The notes below the pieces were generated by a model. The model saw only the letters and a program-made list of their open reading frames with translations. It did no database searches and had not been told where the DNA came from. This document shows positions 1-8,324 of a stretch of DNA of 64,000 bases, piece by piece. Both the position numbers and the translations under genes were made by a program. Within the stretch, counting starts at the first letter, position 1, and each line of letters starts with the position of its first letter. This DNA comes from Kofleriaceae bacterium (GTDB taxonomy: Bacteria; Myxococcota_A; Polyangia; Haliangiales; Haliangiaceae), in the NCBI GenBank assembly GCA_020633495.1, contig JACKDR010000003.1, positions 62,001-126,000 on the forward strand, in the 5' to 3' direction.

Positions 1-2
1 AG

Positions 3-233
3 GGCGCGGGTCGCCAGATCGAGATCGTCGTCGACGACGACGGGCCCGGCATCGCGCCGGCGCTGGCGCCGCGCATCTTCGTCGCCGGCACCTCGACCCG
101 GCGCGGCGCCGCGCGCGGCCTCGGCCTCGCCGCGGTGGTCGGGACCCTGCACCGCATCGGCGGGTCGATCGAGCTGACCGCGAGCGCGCTGGGCGGCGCG
201 GCGTTCCTGGTCATGCTGCCCCAGGCGCCCTGA
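3..233 (+). CDS. Sensor histidine kinase, C-terminal ATPase end (5' truncated)
   Basis: The window opens inside this gene, and only the last 76 residues are present. They carry the G1 box DDGPGI and the G2-like stretch ARGLGLAAVVGTLHRIGG of a GHKL/HATPase_c domain, ending in MLPQAP and a stop. This is the ATP-binding lid and C-terminal strand of a histidine kinase. Such domains phosphorylate the kinase's own histidine with ATP, but the sensor and H-box lie outside the window. A CAP-domain gene follows within 10 bases on the same strand, though nothing shows that they share a function. Confidence 0.85.
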   Translation, partial: GAGRQIEIVVDDDGPGIAPALAPRIFVAGTSTRRGAARGLGLAAVVGTLHRIGGSIELTASALGGAAFLVMLPQAP

Positions 234-242
234 CTCCGTGGC

Positions 243-959
243 ATGCTGGCGTCGATGCGCGCGCTCGGCACCGGTGTCCTCGGTCTGTTCCTCGTCGCGG
301 CCTGCGGGCCCGTCGATCCCGCGCCGGCGACGCCCGGCGGCGGCGGCGGCGGCGGCGGCAGGGTGATCTCGTCCGGCGGCGACGACGGCGCGGGCACGTC
401 CGGTGACGACGGCGCGGGCAGCTTCGGCGACGACGGCGCGGGCAGCTTCGGCGACGACGGCGCCGGCAGCTTCGGCGACGACGGCCCGGCGCCGCCGCCG
501 CCGACGACCACGGCCGGCGGCCCCGGCGGCGACGCCGGCGCGATGCTCGCCGAGCACAACCGCTACCGCGCCGCGCACTGCGCGCCGGCGCTGACCTGGT
601 CGGACAAGCTGGCCGGGGTGGCCCAGGCCTGGGCCGACCACCTCCGCGACGACGGCTGCGCTTTCGAGCACTCGCGCACGCGCTACGGCGAGAACCTGGC
701 CGCCGGGACCACGGGCGCGCTGCCGCCCGCCGACGTCGTCGCGATGTGGTACCGCGAGCGCGACGCCTACGACTTCGCGCGCGGCGGCTTCTCCGGCAAG
801 ACCGGCCACTTCACGCAGGTGGTGTGGGCCGAGACCACCGCGGTCGGCTGCGGCATGTCGCAGTGCGACGGCCTCGACGTCTGGGTCTGCAACTACGACC
901 CGCCCGGCAACGTCGACGGCGGCTACCGCGACAACGTCAAGCCGACGAGCTGCAAGTAG
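243..959 (+). CDS. CAP-domain (SCP/PR-1-like) lipoprotein
   Basis: The 238-residue protein has a lipoprotein signal whose lipobox is LVAAC. A glycine run and about four 8-residue repeats (GDDGAGSF type) follow, then a Pro-rich spacer. From about residue 95 to the end is a CAP/PR-1 domain: MLAEHNRYRAAH at its start, then HSRTRYGENLA, the signature GHFTQVVWAETTAVGCG and the end motif WVCNYDPPGN. Family members are secreted, Cys-rich proteins of varied function (lipid binding, defence). The long low-complexity linker would hold the domain away from the membrane. Translation could begin at the annotated ATG or at the ATG four codons later (position 255), which gives a more typical signal peptide; no clear ribosome site decides. 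Confidence 0.85.
   Translation: MLASMRALGTGVLGLFLVAACGPVDPAPATPGGGGGGGGRVISSGGDDGAGTSGDDGAGSFGDDGAGSFGDDGAGSFGDDGPAPPPPTTTAGGPGGDAGAMLAEHNRYRAAHCAPALTWSDKLAGVAQAWADHLRDDGCAFEHSRTRYGENLAAGTTGALPPADVVAMWYRERDAYDFARGGFSGKTGHFTQVVWAETTAVGCGMSQCDGLDVWVCNYDPPGNVDGGYRDNVKPTSCK
381..488 (+). repeat. 24-bp coding tandem repeat in the CAP lipoprotein
   Basis: Four and a half copies of a 24-base unit beginning gacgacggcgcgggc encode GDDGAGSF-type octapeptides. The copies differ by a few bases; the first reads GTS where later ones read GSF. The array forms the flexible linker between lipid anchor and CAP domain, and copy number may vary between strains. Confidence 0.85.
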
Positions 960-982
960 CGGCGCCGCGCCCGGCGCGGCCG

Positions 983-2308
983 CTACTTCTGCATGACCTC
1001 GTCGATCTGCCGCTTGATGTGCGCGACCACCTCGGGCATCGGCGCGGCGCGCAGCCGGGCCAGCTCGAAGACCTGCTTGACGTCGCGGTCGCGGGTGAAG
1101 ATGCCCTTCTTGTCGATGTGCATGTGGACCTGGAGGTTGGCCCCCAGGTACTCGACGTGGACGTCGATCTCGTTGATGCCCCACTGCGAGCGCAGGTTGG
1201 CCGGCGGCGTGAACTTGCCGTGGAACTGCTGGCCCAGCGGGGACGACGTCAGGTCGACGATCCGGTAGTCGAGCGAGCCGAGGGCGTCGCGGATGCGCTC
1301 GATGTCGGCGTTGCGCATCGTGATCTCGACCGTGCAGTGGATGTCGACCGCCCAGTTGATGTCGACCAGGCCGCGGATCTCCCAGACGCACTCGCGGCTG
1401 CTGATCGAGGTGCCGGGCGGCACGCGCAGCTGGAACGGCAGCGGCAGGACGTCGCCCTTGCGGGTCTTCCACGGCCCCTGGCGGACCAGGACGCGATCCC
1501 AGACGTGGCCGTCGCCGTGGCCGCGCTTGTGGAACTCGACCAGCTCGACCGAGATCGACGCGACGTTCTCGTTGTCGGTGGCGGTGAACTCGACGAAGCC
1601 GTTGATCACGGCGGCGTTGGAGAAGGTGTCGCCGGGCAGCGCGATCAGCAGGACGCCGTTGTTGTTGGAGCCCTGGCGCCGGTACGCGAGCTCGGACGGC
1701 ACCGGCGCCATCTGGCCGCCGACGCCGAGGACGTTGCCGCCGGCGGGGGCCATGGGCTGCTGGCCCATCATGGGCTGGCCCATCATGGGCTGCTGCCCCA
1801 TCATGGGCTGCTGGCCCATCATGGGCTGCTGCCCCATCATCTGCTGCGGCGGCATCATCGGCTGCTGCATCAGCGGCTGCGGCGGCGCCGCCTGCGCCAT
1901 CGGCATCTGCGACATCGACGCCGACGCGCCGGCGGCGAGCTGCTGCTTGCGCAGCTCGACGAGCCGCTTGAGCTCCTCGGGCATCGCCACCATCTGGGTG
2001 GCGCCGCCGCCGAACGCCGCCTCCCACTCGCAGCCCAGCGGCACCGTGCCGAGGAAGACGCGCTGGCCGGCCTGCAGCTGCACCGGGAAGTGGCCGACCA
2101 GCTGGCCGTCGACCCAGGTGCCGTTCGACGACCCGAGATCCCGGATGAACGTCTGTCCGTTCTCGAGCCAGATCTCGGCGTGGCGTCGCGACAGCCCCGG
2201 ATCGAGGAACGCCAGGCCACACGCGCTTGGATCGCGGCCGGCGAAGGTACGGTTGCGGGTGGCGTCGAGACGGGTGCTCGACGTGCCGAGCTTGAGCGTG
2301 ATGGCCAT
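983..2308 (-). CDS. FHA-domain protein with Met/Gln repeats and an arrestin/Spo0M-like C-terminal region
   Basis: I chose the ATG at 2308 (MAITLKLGTSS) because the Shine-Dalgarno-like ggggggaa precedes it; the frame stays open further upstream. The protein is 441 residues. Residues about 20-85 form an FHA phosphothreonine-binding domain: GRDPS, then GLSRRHAEI and DLGSSNGTWVDG. A middle segment of about 100 residues is Met/Gln/Pro-rich with repeated QQPMMG. From about residue 215 a beta-rich region (INGFVEFTATDNENVASISVELVEF, given here only as its key start INGFVEFTATDN, then VLPLPFQLRVP) looks like the arrestin-like fold of Spo0M-type sporulation proteins. That last match is by eye only. Likely role: reading Ser/Thr phosphorylation in the cytoplasm. 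Confidence 0.75.
   Translation of the reverse strand: MAITLKLGTSSTRLDATRNRTFAGRDPSACGLAFLDPGLSRRHAEIWLENGQTFIRDLGSSNGTWVDGQLVGHFPVQLQAGQRVFLGTVPLGCEWEAAFGGGATQMVAMPEELKRLVELRKQQLAAGASASMSQMPMAQAAPPQPLMQQPMMPPQQMMGQQPMMGQQPMMGQQPMMGQPMMGQQPMAPAGGNVLGVGGQMAPVPSELAYRRQGSNNNGVLLIALPGDTFSNAAVINGFVEFTATDNENVASISVELVEFHKRGHGDGHVWDRVLVRQGPWKTRKGDVLPLPFQLRVPPGTSISSRECVWEIRGLVDINWAVDIHCTVEITMRNADIERIRDALGSLDYRIVDLTSSPLGQQFHGKFTPPANLRSQWGINEIDVHVEYLGANLQVHMHIDKKGIFTRDRDVKQVFELARLRAAPMPEVVAHIKRQIDEVMQK
1750..1870 (-). repeat. Coding repeats for the QQPMMG tract
   Basis: About six imperfect 12-24 base repeats of the type catgggctgctggcc encode the Met/Gln/Pro-rich linker of the FHA protein. Such a tract can expand or contract by slippage without changing frame, because its units are multiples of three. 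Confidence 0.8.
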
Positions 2309-2366
2309 GTGTTCCCCCCGATCGACGGTACGAGGGGCGGTTTGTGACGTCAATCGACCGCGGGAA

Positions 2367-3116
2367 CTACGCGGCCACGCGCGCCAGGGCCCGGGCCAGC
2401 GCCGCCGCGGTCGGCACGGGGGCGTCGAGGGTAGGGTCATGTCCGCTGCCGGCGACGACCTCGACCCGCAGCCCGGGCGCGGCGGCGGCGAGCGCCTCGC
2501 CGAGGGCGCGGAACTTGGCGTCGCGGTCGCCGACCAGCAGGTGGACCGTCGACGGTGCCGCGCTCAGCCGGTCGCGGTAGTCGGGCATCGCGGCCAGGCC
2601 CATGGCCTCGAGGCAGCCGGCCAGGCCGCGCGCGTCGAGCCCGGCGCGGGCGGCGCGGCGGCGCGCGACCTCGGCGGGGTCGGCGTCGCGCTGGCTCGCG
2701 AACAGGGGCTGGGCCTCCCACCGGGCCACGAACGCGGCGGTGCCCTGGTCGCGCAGCAGCGCCGCCCAGGCGGCGTCGTCGGCGCGGCGCGCGGCGCGGA
2801 GGGCGTCGTCGAGCCCGGGGTTGACCGACACCAGCACGGCGGCGGGCACGTCGCCCCGCGCCCACAGCCCGAGGGCGAGGCGGGCGCCCAGCGAGTAGCC
2901 GATCACCGGCACGCCGGCGCCGCCCGCGGCCTCGATGTGGGCGCGGGTCTGGTCGAGGGCGTCGCGCCAGTCGCGCGGCGCCTCCGTCGGCGCCGGGCCG
3001 TGGCCGGGCAGGGCGATCGCCACCGGCCGGGCCGGGTCCGGCCACGCCGCCAGCACCCGGTCCCAGACCGCCGGGGTCCCGGCGAAGCCGTGGAGCAGGA
3101 TCGCCGGGGGCCGCAC
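2367..3116 (-). CDS. Alpha/beta hydrolase, MenH-like
   Basis: From the GTG at 3116 the protein begins VRPPAILLHGFAGTP, the oxyanion-hole motif of alpha/beta hydrolases, and is about 249 residues long. The nucleophile elbow is GYSLGA, the acid is likely in GDRDAKF and the catalytic histidine in GSGHDP near the C-terminus. That arrangement and length fit the MenH (SHCHC synthase) group, but no other menaquinone gene is nearby, so the substrate is unknown. The frame stays open to 3278, but that extension is Arg-rich and runs into the upstream region of the cytolysin gene, so the shorter start is preferred; no strong ribosome site was seen. Confidence 0.75.
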   Translation of the reverse strand: MRPPAILLHGFAGTPAVWDRVLAAWPDPARPVAIALPGHGPAPTEAPRDWRDALDQTRAHIEAAGGAGVPVIGYSLGARLALGLWARGDVPAAVLVSVNPGLDDALRAARRADDAAWAALLRDQGTAAFVARWEAQPLFASQRDADPAEVARRRAARAGLDARGLAGCLEAMGLAAMPDYRDRLSAAPSTVHLLVGDRDAKFRALGEALAAAAPGLRVEVVAGSGHDPTLDAPVPTAAALARALARVAA

Positions 3117-3276
3117 CCGCTGATGGCTACCCGATCTGCCGGTGGGGTCAACTGTTCGTCGGGTCGGTCGTCCCCAAAGCCTCTTCAGTCCCCGGCGCCG
3201 GCCGGGGCAAGTGTGCGGAAGCCGGCGCGCCGACCCGACCTTCGACTTGGCCGGACCCTTGCTGTCTGACCAGTCC

Positions 3277-4815
3277 ATGAAGCTCGAGCTCGCATCCGTC
3301 CTGACCTGTGGCGTGCTCGCCGCCGGCTGCGTCGCCGACGTCGGCGCCCAGCCCGACGTCGGCCCCGACGAGGCGTCCCTGATCGACGCCTACGTGCGCA
3401 GCCTGCCGTACCTGCCGACCAGCGACCCCCAGGTGGTCGAGGGCGCGGTCAGCGACCCGGCGCGCGAGGGCGACTACCAGTGCGTGACCCAGGATCTGAG
3501 CGAGACCCGCCAGTACGACAAGATCGTCGCCTACGCGGCCAACTCCGACTCGCTGTGGCCGGGCGCGATGGTCGCGGGCGGCTCGGTCTACGACGGCCTG
3601 TTCACCCAGGTCGTGCTGCCGCGCAAGCCCGAGACCATCTCGGTCAGCCTCGAGAACCTCGCCGGCGGCAAGTCGGCGACGCTGGCGTCGCCGAGCCTGT
3701 CGTCGTTCCGGGACGCGGTCAGCGGCATCCTCGACAGCGAGGTCGACGGCGCGACCCCGGCCAACATCTACTCCGAGATCGAGCAGGTCCACACCGAGCA
3801 GCAGCTGGCCCTGGCGCTGGGCGCGCGGGTGTCGTGGCTGGGCTCGTCGGCGAGCATCGCGGCGTCCTTCGACTTCTCGAAGCAGGACGTCCGCAGCCGC
3901 TACCTGGTCAAGTACACCCAGGCCTACTACACCGTCGACGTCGACGCGCCGGGCCGGCCCAGCGACTTCCTCGGCGACGAGGTCACCCTCGGCGACGTCC
4001 AGGGCGTCATGGAGGCCGGCGACCCGCCGCTGTACGTCGCGTCGATCACCTACGGCCGCATGGTGGTCTTCACGTTCGAGTCGGAGTACTCCGGCGAGGA
4101 GCTCAACGCCGCGCTCGAGTTCGCGTACTCGGGCGGCGTCGACGTCTCGGGCGACGTCTCGGTGACCTACAAGGACATCATCTCGAAGTCGAAGATCACG
4201 GCGTTCATCCTGGGCGGCTCGGGCGGCGACGCGGCCCAGACCATCGACAGCTACGACGCGCTGATCGACTTCATCAAGCAGGGCGGTAACTACTCCAAGG
4301 ACTCGCCGGGCGCGCCCATCGCCTACAAGCTCCATTACCTGTCGGACAACTCGCCGGGCCGGCTGTCGCTGACCACCGACTACCGGGTCAAGGAGTGCGA
4401 GCGGGTCAGCCAGCAGGTCAAGGTCACGCTCGAGCGCATCCGGGTCGAGGACGCCGGCGGCGACGCCGGCGACGATCTCGAGCTGTACGGGACGATCTGG
4501 GCCGACAGCGGCGACGACAGCCTCACGCTGTTCTCGAAGGGTGGGGACGACCACGTGACGATCCGGCAGGGCGAGGCGTGGCCCAACGGCGGCTTCATCA
4601 GCGAAGGAATCGTCCACGTCACGCCGCAGCCAGGCAACCAGATCCGCCTGCACGCGAGTCTCAGAGACCAGGACGGCTTCTTGAACCCTGACGACAACAT
4701 CGGCGACGAGGTCCTGGTCGCGCCGTTCGAGCTGGGCTGGCGCCGCGAGGTCCAGCTGCTCTTGACCGGCGACGACGCCCGCGTCGTGGTGACGCTCGGC
4801 CTGCAGCCGATCTGA
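3277..4815 (+). CDS. Cholesterol-dependent cytolysin (thiol-activated cytolysin) homologue with a non-canonical C-terminal domain
   Basis: The 512-residue protein starts at ATG 3277 with a signal peptide ending LAAGC, a probable lipobox. Residues about 85-375 follow the CDC core (domains 1-3): NSDSLWPGAMV (89-99), the ITYGR strand (257-261), the SGGVDVSGDVSVTY region, the hinge glycine pair in FILGGSG (310-316), and PGAPIAYKLHYLSDN (345-359), which closely parallels the family's PGVPIAYTTNFLKDN-type stretch. In the known family domain 4 follows, with a Trp-rich undecapeptide and a Thr-Leu pair that bind cholesterol. Here residues 377-512 instead form an acidic, beta-rich segment without that undecapeptide. 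I infer a secreted or surface pore-forming protein with altered target recognition. The neighbours do not suggest an operon. Confidence 0.85.
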   Translation: MKLELASVLTCGVLAAGCVADVGAQPDVGPDEASLIDAYVRSLPYLPTSDPQVVEGAVSDPAREGDYQCVTQDLSETRQYDKIVAYAANSDSLWPGAMVAGGSVYDGLFTQVVLPRKPETISVSLENLAGGKSATLASPSLSSFRDAVSGILDSEVDGATPANIYSEIEQVHTEQQLALALGARVSWLGSSASIAASFDFSKQDVRSRYLVKYTQAYYTVDVDAPGRPSDFLGDEVTLGDVQGVMEAGDPPLYVASITYGRMVVFTFESEYSGEELNAALEFAYSGGVDVSGDVSVTYKDIISKSKITAFILGGSGGDAAQTIDSYDALIDFIKQGGNYSKDSPGAPIAYKLHYLSDNSPGRLSLTTDYRVKECERVSQQVKVTLERIRVEDAGGDAGDDLELYGTIWADSGDDSLTLFSKGGDDHVTIRQGEAWPNGGFISEGIVHVTPQPGNQIRLHASLRDQDGFLNPDDNIGDEVLVAPFELGWRREVQLLLTGDDARVVVTLGLQPI

Positions 4816-5011
4816 GAAGCTCACGCACCTACCTCGGCGCCGGCGCAACGGCGGTGGTCCAGCCCACGACCGTTTCCGCGCCTCGCACCCTCCAGTCCCT
4901 CTCGGCTCGTCGCGGCCTCACTTCCTCCCGGCCGCGGCGAGCCGCCGCTCTTTTCGGCGCGCGCGCTCGTGGTACCGTGACGGCTCCACGATCCAAGGAG
5001 CTTCGTCGCCC

Positions 5012-5464
5012 ATGCGCCTCGCCCGCCTGTTCTTGATCGCCGCCCTCGTCGTCCCCTCCTCCGCCGTCGTCGCCGCCTGCGGCGGCAGCCAGAAGGAGGT
5101 CGAGATGAAGGGGCCCGACGCCGACCTCGCCGCGATCGCCGGCGACTGGGAGGGCTCGTACACCGGTCACGAGTCGGGGCGGTCCGGCCCGGTCGAGTTC
5201 TCGCTGCAGCTGGGCCGCCACACCGCCGAGGGCACGGTCCTGATGGGCGGCGCGACGCCGCTCAAGATCGAGTTCGTCAAGGTCGAGGGCGGCAAGCTGT
5301 CCGGCAAGATCGATCCGTACACGGATCCCAACTGCAGCTGCCAGGTCGAGACCGAGTTCCTCGGCACCGTCGAGGGCGACACGATCTCCGGCATGTTCAC
5401 CACCAAGATCGGCGACCAGGGCGCGATCCAGACCGGCGACTGGTCCGTCACCCGCAAGCAGTAG
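5012..5464 (+). CDS. Small lipoprotein, function unknown
   Basis: The 150-residue protein has a signal peptide ending VVAAC, a lipobox. The start is supported by aaggag about ten bases upstream. The mature part contains GDWEGSYTGHESG and alternating beta-strand-like segments (VEFSLQLGRHTAEGTVLMG, GDTISGMFTTKIG), resembling small lipocalin-like or META-like barrels that open with a GxW motif. No catalytic motif is visible. The sixA gene follows 31 bases later and may be co-transcribed. Confidence 0.7.
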   Translation: MRLARLFLIAALVVPSSAVVAACGGSQKEVEMKGPDADLAAIAGDWEGSYTGHESGRSGPVEFSLQLGRHTAEGTVLMGGATPLKIEFVKVEGGKLSGKIDPYTDPNCSCQVETEFLGTVEGDTISGMFTTKIGDQGAIQTGDWSVTRKQ

Positions 5465-5495
5465 GCGGCGCCACCGCCCGAGGAGCAGGCGCCGC

Positions 5496-5999
5496 GTGAT
5501 CGTCTTCCTGGTTCGCCACGGCCACGCGGTCGACGAGGCGCCCGGCGCCCCCGACCACGCGCGCTACCTCACCGCCGAGGGCCGCGCCGCGGCGCGCGCG
5601 CTGGCGCTGCGGCTGAGCTGGATCGACTGCTGGCCGGATCGGGTGTGGACCAGCCCGCTGACCCGGGCGATCCAGACCGCCGAGCTGGTGGTCGCGGGCC
5701 TGTCGTGGGGCGGCGTCATCGAGGCCGTGCCCGCGCTCGCGCCCGACGGTGACGTGCGCGGCGTCGCCGCCCGCATCCGCGAGCTCGACGCCGGCGCCCA
5801 GGTCGTGGTCGTCGGCCACGAGCCGGCGCTGAGCGGGCTGGGCGCGGTGTTGACGGCGCGCCCCGACTTCCCGGCGCTGCGCAAGGCCCAGGCGGCGCGG
5901 CTCGACGACGTCGCGGCGCTGCGCCAGGAGGGGCGCGGCCCGATGGAGCTGCAGTGGACCTTCGGGTTCGCCGACGACGCCGCGACCCCGCACGTCTGA
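5496..5999 (+). CDS. sixA: Phosphohistidine phosphatase SixA
   Basis: The 167-residue histidine phosphatase superfamily protein starts at GTG 5496, with aggag 11 bases upstream. The N-terminal signature is VFLVRHGHA, where RHG carries the phospho-accepting histidine. TSPLTRAIQTAELV supplies the phosphate-pocket arginine and VVVGHEPALS the second catalytic histidine. The length fits SixA, which removes phosphate from HPt domains of phosphorelay proteins. The genome clearly has many histidine kinases, but no HPt protein is adjacent, so the target is unknown. Confidence 0.85.
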   Translation: MIVFLVRHGHAVDEAPGAPDHARYLTAEGRAAARALALRLSWIDCWPDRVWTSPLTRAIQTAELVVAGLSWGGVIEAVPALAPDGDVRGVAARIRELDAGAQVVVVGHEPALSGLGAVLTARPDFPALRKAQAARLDDVAALRQEGRGPMELQWTFGFADDAATPHV

Positions 6000-6008
6000 G
6001 GCGCGCGC

Positions 6009-7295
6009 TCACAGGCCGAGCAGCGCGAACAGGCCGAGCGCGCGCTCGAGCGCGAGCACGCCGAAGCCGATCGCGAGGCTGAGCGCGGTGAGCACGACGC
6101 CGTAGCGGAGGAAGCGCCAGAAGCCGATCTCGCCGCGCGGCCCGGCGCTCTCCATGACGATGATGTTGGCGACCGAGCCGAACAGGGTCAGGTTGCCGGC
6201 CAGCGTCGACGCCCACGCCAGCATGATCCAGCCCCAGGTCGGATCCGGCATGTGCGGCACCCAGTGGCGCGCGACCAGCACCGCGGGGACGTTGGACACC
6301 AGGTTCGACGCCACGACGGTCAGGCCGACGAACGCGGCGTCGCCGGCGGCGTCGCCGCGCCCGATCAGCGGCGCGACCTGCGCGAACAGGCGATCGAGGG
6401 CGCCGGTGTGGGCCAGGCCCTCGACGACGACGAACAGCCCGGCGAAGAACAAGAGCAGCGACCAGTCGACGTGGTCGAAGGCGCGGCCCGGCGGCACCCG
6501 GGCCGCGACGATCAGCGCGACCGCGGCGAACACCGCGGCGCCGGGCAGGGCGACGCCGGCGGCGGCGAGCCCGGCGAACAGGGCCAGCGCGATCAGGCCC
6601 TTGATCGCGAGCGCGCGATCGAAGCCGGGCCGGGGCGCGTCGCGGTCGTCGAGCGGGCCGGTCGGCAGCTCGGCGCGGAACAGCCAGCTCAGCGCCGCGG
6701 CGTTGGCTGCCAGGCACAGGGCGCCGGGCAGCACCGACACCGCGAGGTAGGCGGCGAAGCCCGGGTGGCCGGCGGCGGCGGCGCCGACGATCATGTTCTG
6801 CGGGTTGCCGCTGAACGCGACCACGCCGCCGAGGTTGGTCGCCGAGGCCAGCGCCAGCAGGTACGGCAGCGGCGGCAGCCGGGCCTCGATCGCGACCCGG
6901 ACCACCAGCGGGGTCAGGACGATGCAGACGGTGTCGTTGACCAGCAGCGCCGACAGCGCGCCGGCGACGAAGGTCAGCCCCCACACCAGCTGCCGCGCCG
7001 AGCGGGCCCGGGTCACGACCAGCCACGCGCACAGCCGGAAGAACCGCGCCTCCTCGAGGTAGGCCGCGATCAAGAGGACGCCGAGCAGCAGCGTGATGAC
7101 GCCGAGGTCGATCGCGGCGTAGGCCTGGGCCGCCGACAGGCCGCCGACCGCGACCATCGCGACCGCGCCGGTGAGGGCGCCGGCCGGGCGGTCGAGCTTC
7201 AGGACCGCCAGCTGGCGGCTGGCGATGACCAGGTAGGTCACGCAGAAGACGACCAGCGGGGCGACCACGTCGCAGACGATACGCCGGGTCGACAC
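6009..7295 (-). CDS. ArsB/NhaD-type (ion transporter superfamily) permease
   Basis: About 428 residues with roughly ten to twelve hydrophobic segments. Conserved pore-like stretches include ALLVNDTVCIVLTPLV, the repeat ATNLGGVVAFSGNPQN and the second-half mirror SNLVSNVPAVLV. The two inverted halves, each with an N-x-P or N-D-T loop, are typical of ArsB/NhaD/SLC13-like permeases, which carry arsenite, sodium or dicarboxylates; the substrate cannot be told from sequence. The GTG at 7295 is proposed because the frame beyond it overlaps the divergent TonB-like gene; GTG 7268 is also possible. No arsenic-resistance genes are nearby. Confidence 0.8.
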   Translation of the reverse strand: MSTRRIVCDVVAPLVVFCVTYLVIASRQLAVLKLDRPAGALTGAVAMVAVGGLSAAQAYAAIDLGVITLLLGVLLIAAYLEEARFFRLCAWLVVTRARSARQLVWGLTFVAGALSALLVNDTVCIVLTPLVVRVAIEARLPPLPYLLALASATNLGGVVAFSGNPQNMIVGAAAAGHPGFAAYLAVSVLPGALCLAANAAALSWLFRAELPTGPLDDRDAPRPGFDRALAIKGLIALALFAGLAAAGVALPGAAVFAAVALIVAARVPPGRAFDHVDWSLLLFFAGLFVVVEGLAHTGALDRLFAQVAPLIGRGDAAGDAAFVGLTVVASNLVSNVPAVLVARHWVPHMPDPTWGWIMLAWASTLAGNLTLFGSVANIIVMESAGPRGEIGFWRFLRYGVVLTALSLAIGFGVLALERALGLFALLGL

Positions 7296-7368
7296 CGGCC
7301 GAGAGGCCGGCGAGCGCGTGTGATCCCGGGCGCCAGACCGGCGCCGGGGCGGGCGCGTTGCCAGCCCC

Positions 7369-8190
7369 ATGTTCGACGCCCTGGTCCGTCCCGCCCCGCG
7401 CCGTCGCCTGCGGACGCTCCTGATCGGCACCTCGCTCGTGGTCCACGGCGTGGTCGCGGTCGGGCTGATCGTCGCCGGCATGTGGAAGATCGAGAAGGTG
7501 GAGTCCGTGCGGACGCCGGTGTCGCTGGCCGCCGTCGTGGTGCCCGGCGACTCGGGCGGGGGAGGCGCGCCGCGGCCTGCAACGCCGCTGCGCGCCAAGA
7601 CCCCGCCGCCCAAGGTGATCCCGCGGGACACGATCCAGCCGGTTGCGAAGGTCGAGACCGAGGTCAAGCCGGTGGTCGAGGCCGCCGACGTCGTCGCGCT
7701 GGACGGGACCGGCCTGGGCAGCGACGTGCCCGGCAACGGCACCGGCGGCGACGGCCGCGGCCGGCTGCCGCCGACCGGCAGCGGCTGCACCGGCGACGAC
7801 TGCGGCACCGGCACCGGGACCGACACGCGCAAGGTCAAGCCGCCGTGCGAGGGCGACGCCTGCGCGCCGCGCAAGCGGGTCACCGTCGCGCCGAACATCG
7901 CGTCGGGGCTGCGCATCTCCGGAAACGATCAGATCGTGGCGCCCGACGCGGTCCGGCTGACGATGATGCACGAGGGCAAGCAGCAGGTGACCGCCGCGGT
8001 GCTGCTGTGCATCGACACCGCCGGGCGGGTCGATCAGGCGAGCGTGAAGCGGTCGACCGGGTACCCGGAGTACGACGCCAAGCTGCTGCGCGAGATGCGG
8101 AGCTGGCGGTACCGGGCGTACGAGGTCGACGGCAAGGCGACGCCGGCGTGCACGTCGGTGGTGCTGGTGTACCGGATCACGCAGCGGTAG
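7369..8190 (+). CDS. TonB-like energy transducer
   Basis: The 273-residue protein has a cytoplasmic N-terminus, one membrane segment (TLLIGTSLVVHGVVAVGLIV, residues about 16-36), then a long Pro/Gly/Thr-rich periplasmic spacer containing KVKPPCEGDACAPRK. The C-terminal 75 residues form a TonB/TolA-like domain: AAVLLCIDTAGRVDQASVKRS, followed by YDAKLLREMRSWRYRAYEVDG and a closing VVLVYRITQ strand. This is the AxV..VxxxGxVxxxxVxxSSG, fxxxaxxavxxWxyxP pattern of TonB family transducers. It would couple inner-membrane energy to an outer-membrane receptor; no ExbBD or receptor is adjacent. It is divergent from the permease. Confidence 0.75.
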   Translation: MFDALVRPAPRRRLRTLLIGTSLVVHGVVAVGLIVAGMWKIEKVESVRTPVSLAAVVVPGDSGGGGAPRPATPLRAKTPPPKVIPRDTIQPVAKVETEVKPVVEAADVVALDGTGLGSDVPGNGTGGDGRGRLPPTGSGCTGDDCGTGTGTDTRKVKPPCEGDACAPRKRVTVAPNIASGLRISGNDQIVAPDAVRLTMMHEGKQQVTAAVLLCIDTAGRVDQASVKRSTGYPEYDAKLLREMRSWRYRAYEVDGKATPACTSVVLVYRITQR

Positions 8191-8223
8191 CGCGCGGGCG
8201 GCGGCGGGCGGCGGGCGGCGGGC

Positions 8224-8324
8224 GATGGCCGTGACCGCGGCCGTGACCGCGGCCGTGACCGCGGCCGTGACCGATGGCCGTGACCGATGGCCGTGACCGA
8301 TGGCCGTGACCGATGGCCGTGACC
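8224..8324 (+). repeat. 12/13-bp tandem repeat (gatggccgtgacc / gcggccgtgacc)
   Basis: Eight adjacent units are seen: one gatggccgtgacc, three gcggccgtgacc, then four gatggccgtgacc. The two variants are grouped in blocks, which points to recent local duplication rather than random degeneracy. Confidence 0.9.

Noticed and set aside
3148..4848. Long minus-strand open frame opposite the cytolysin gene
   Set aside because: It has no recognisable motif; such antisense frames arise from high third-position GC.
6252..8234. Long plus-strand open frames opposite the permease gene
   Set aside because: They are Arg/Gly-rich shadow frames without motifs; the permease and TonB-like frames explain the region.
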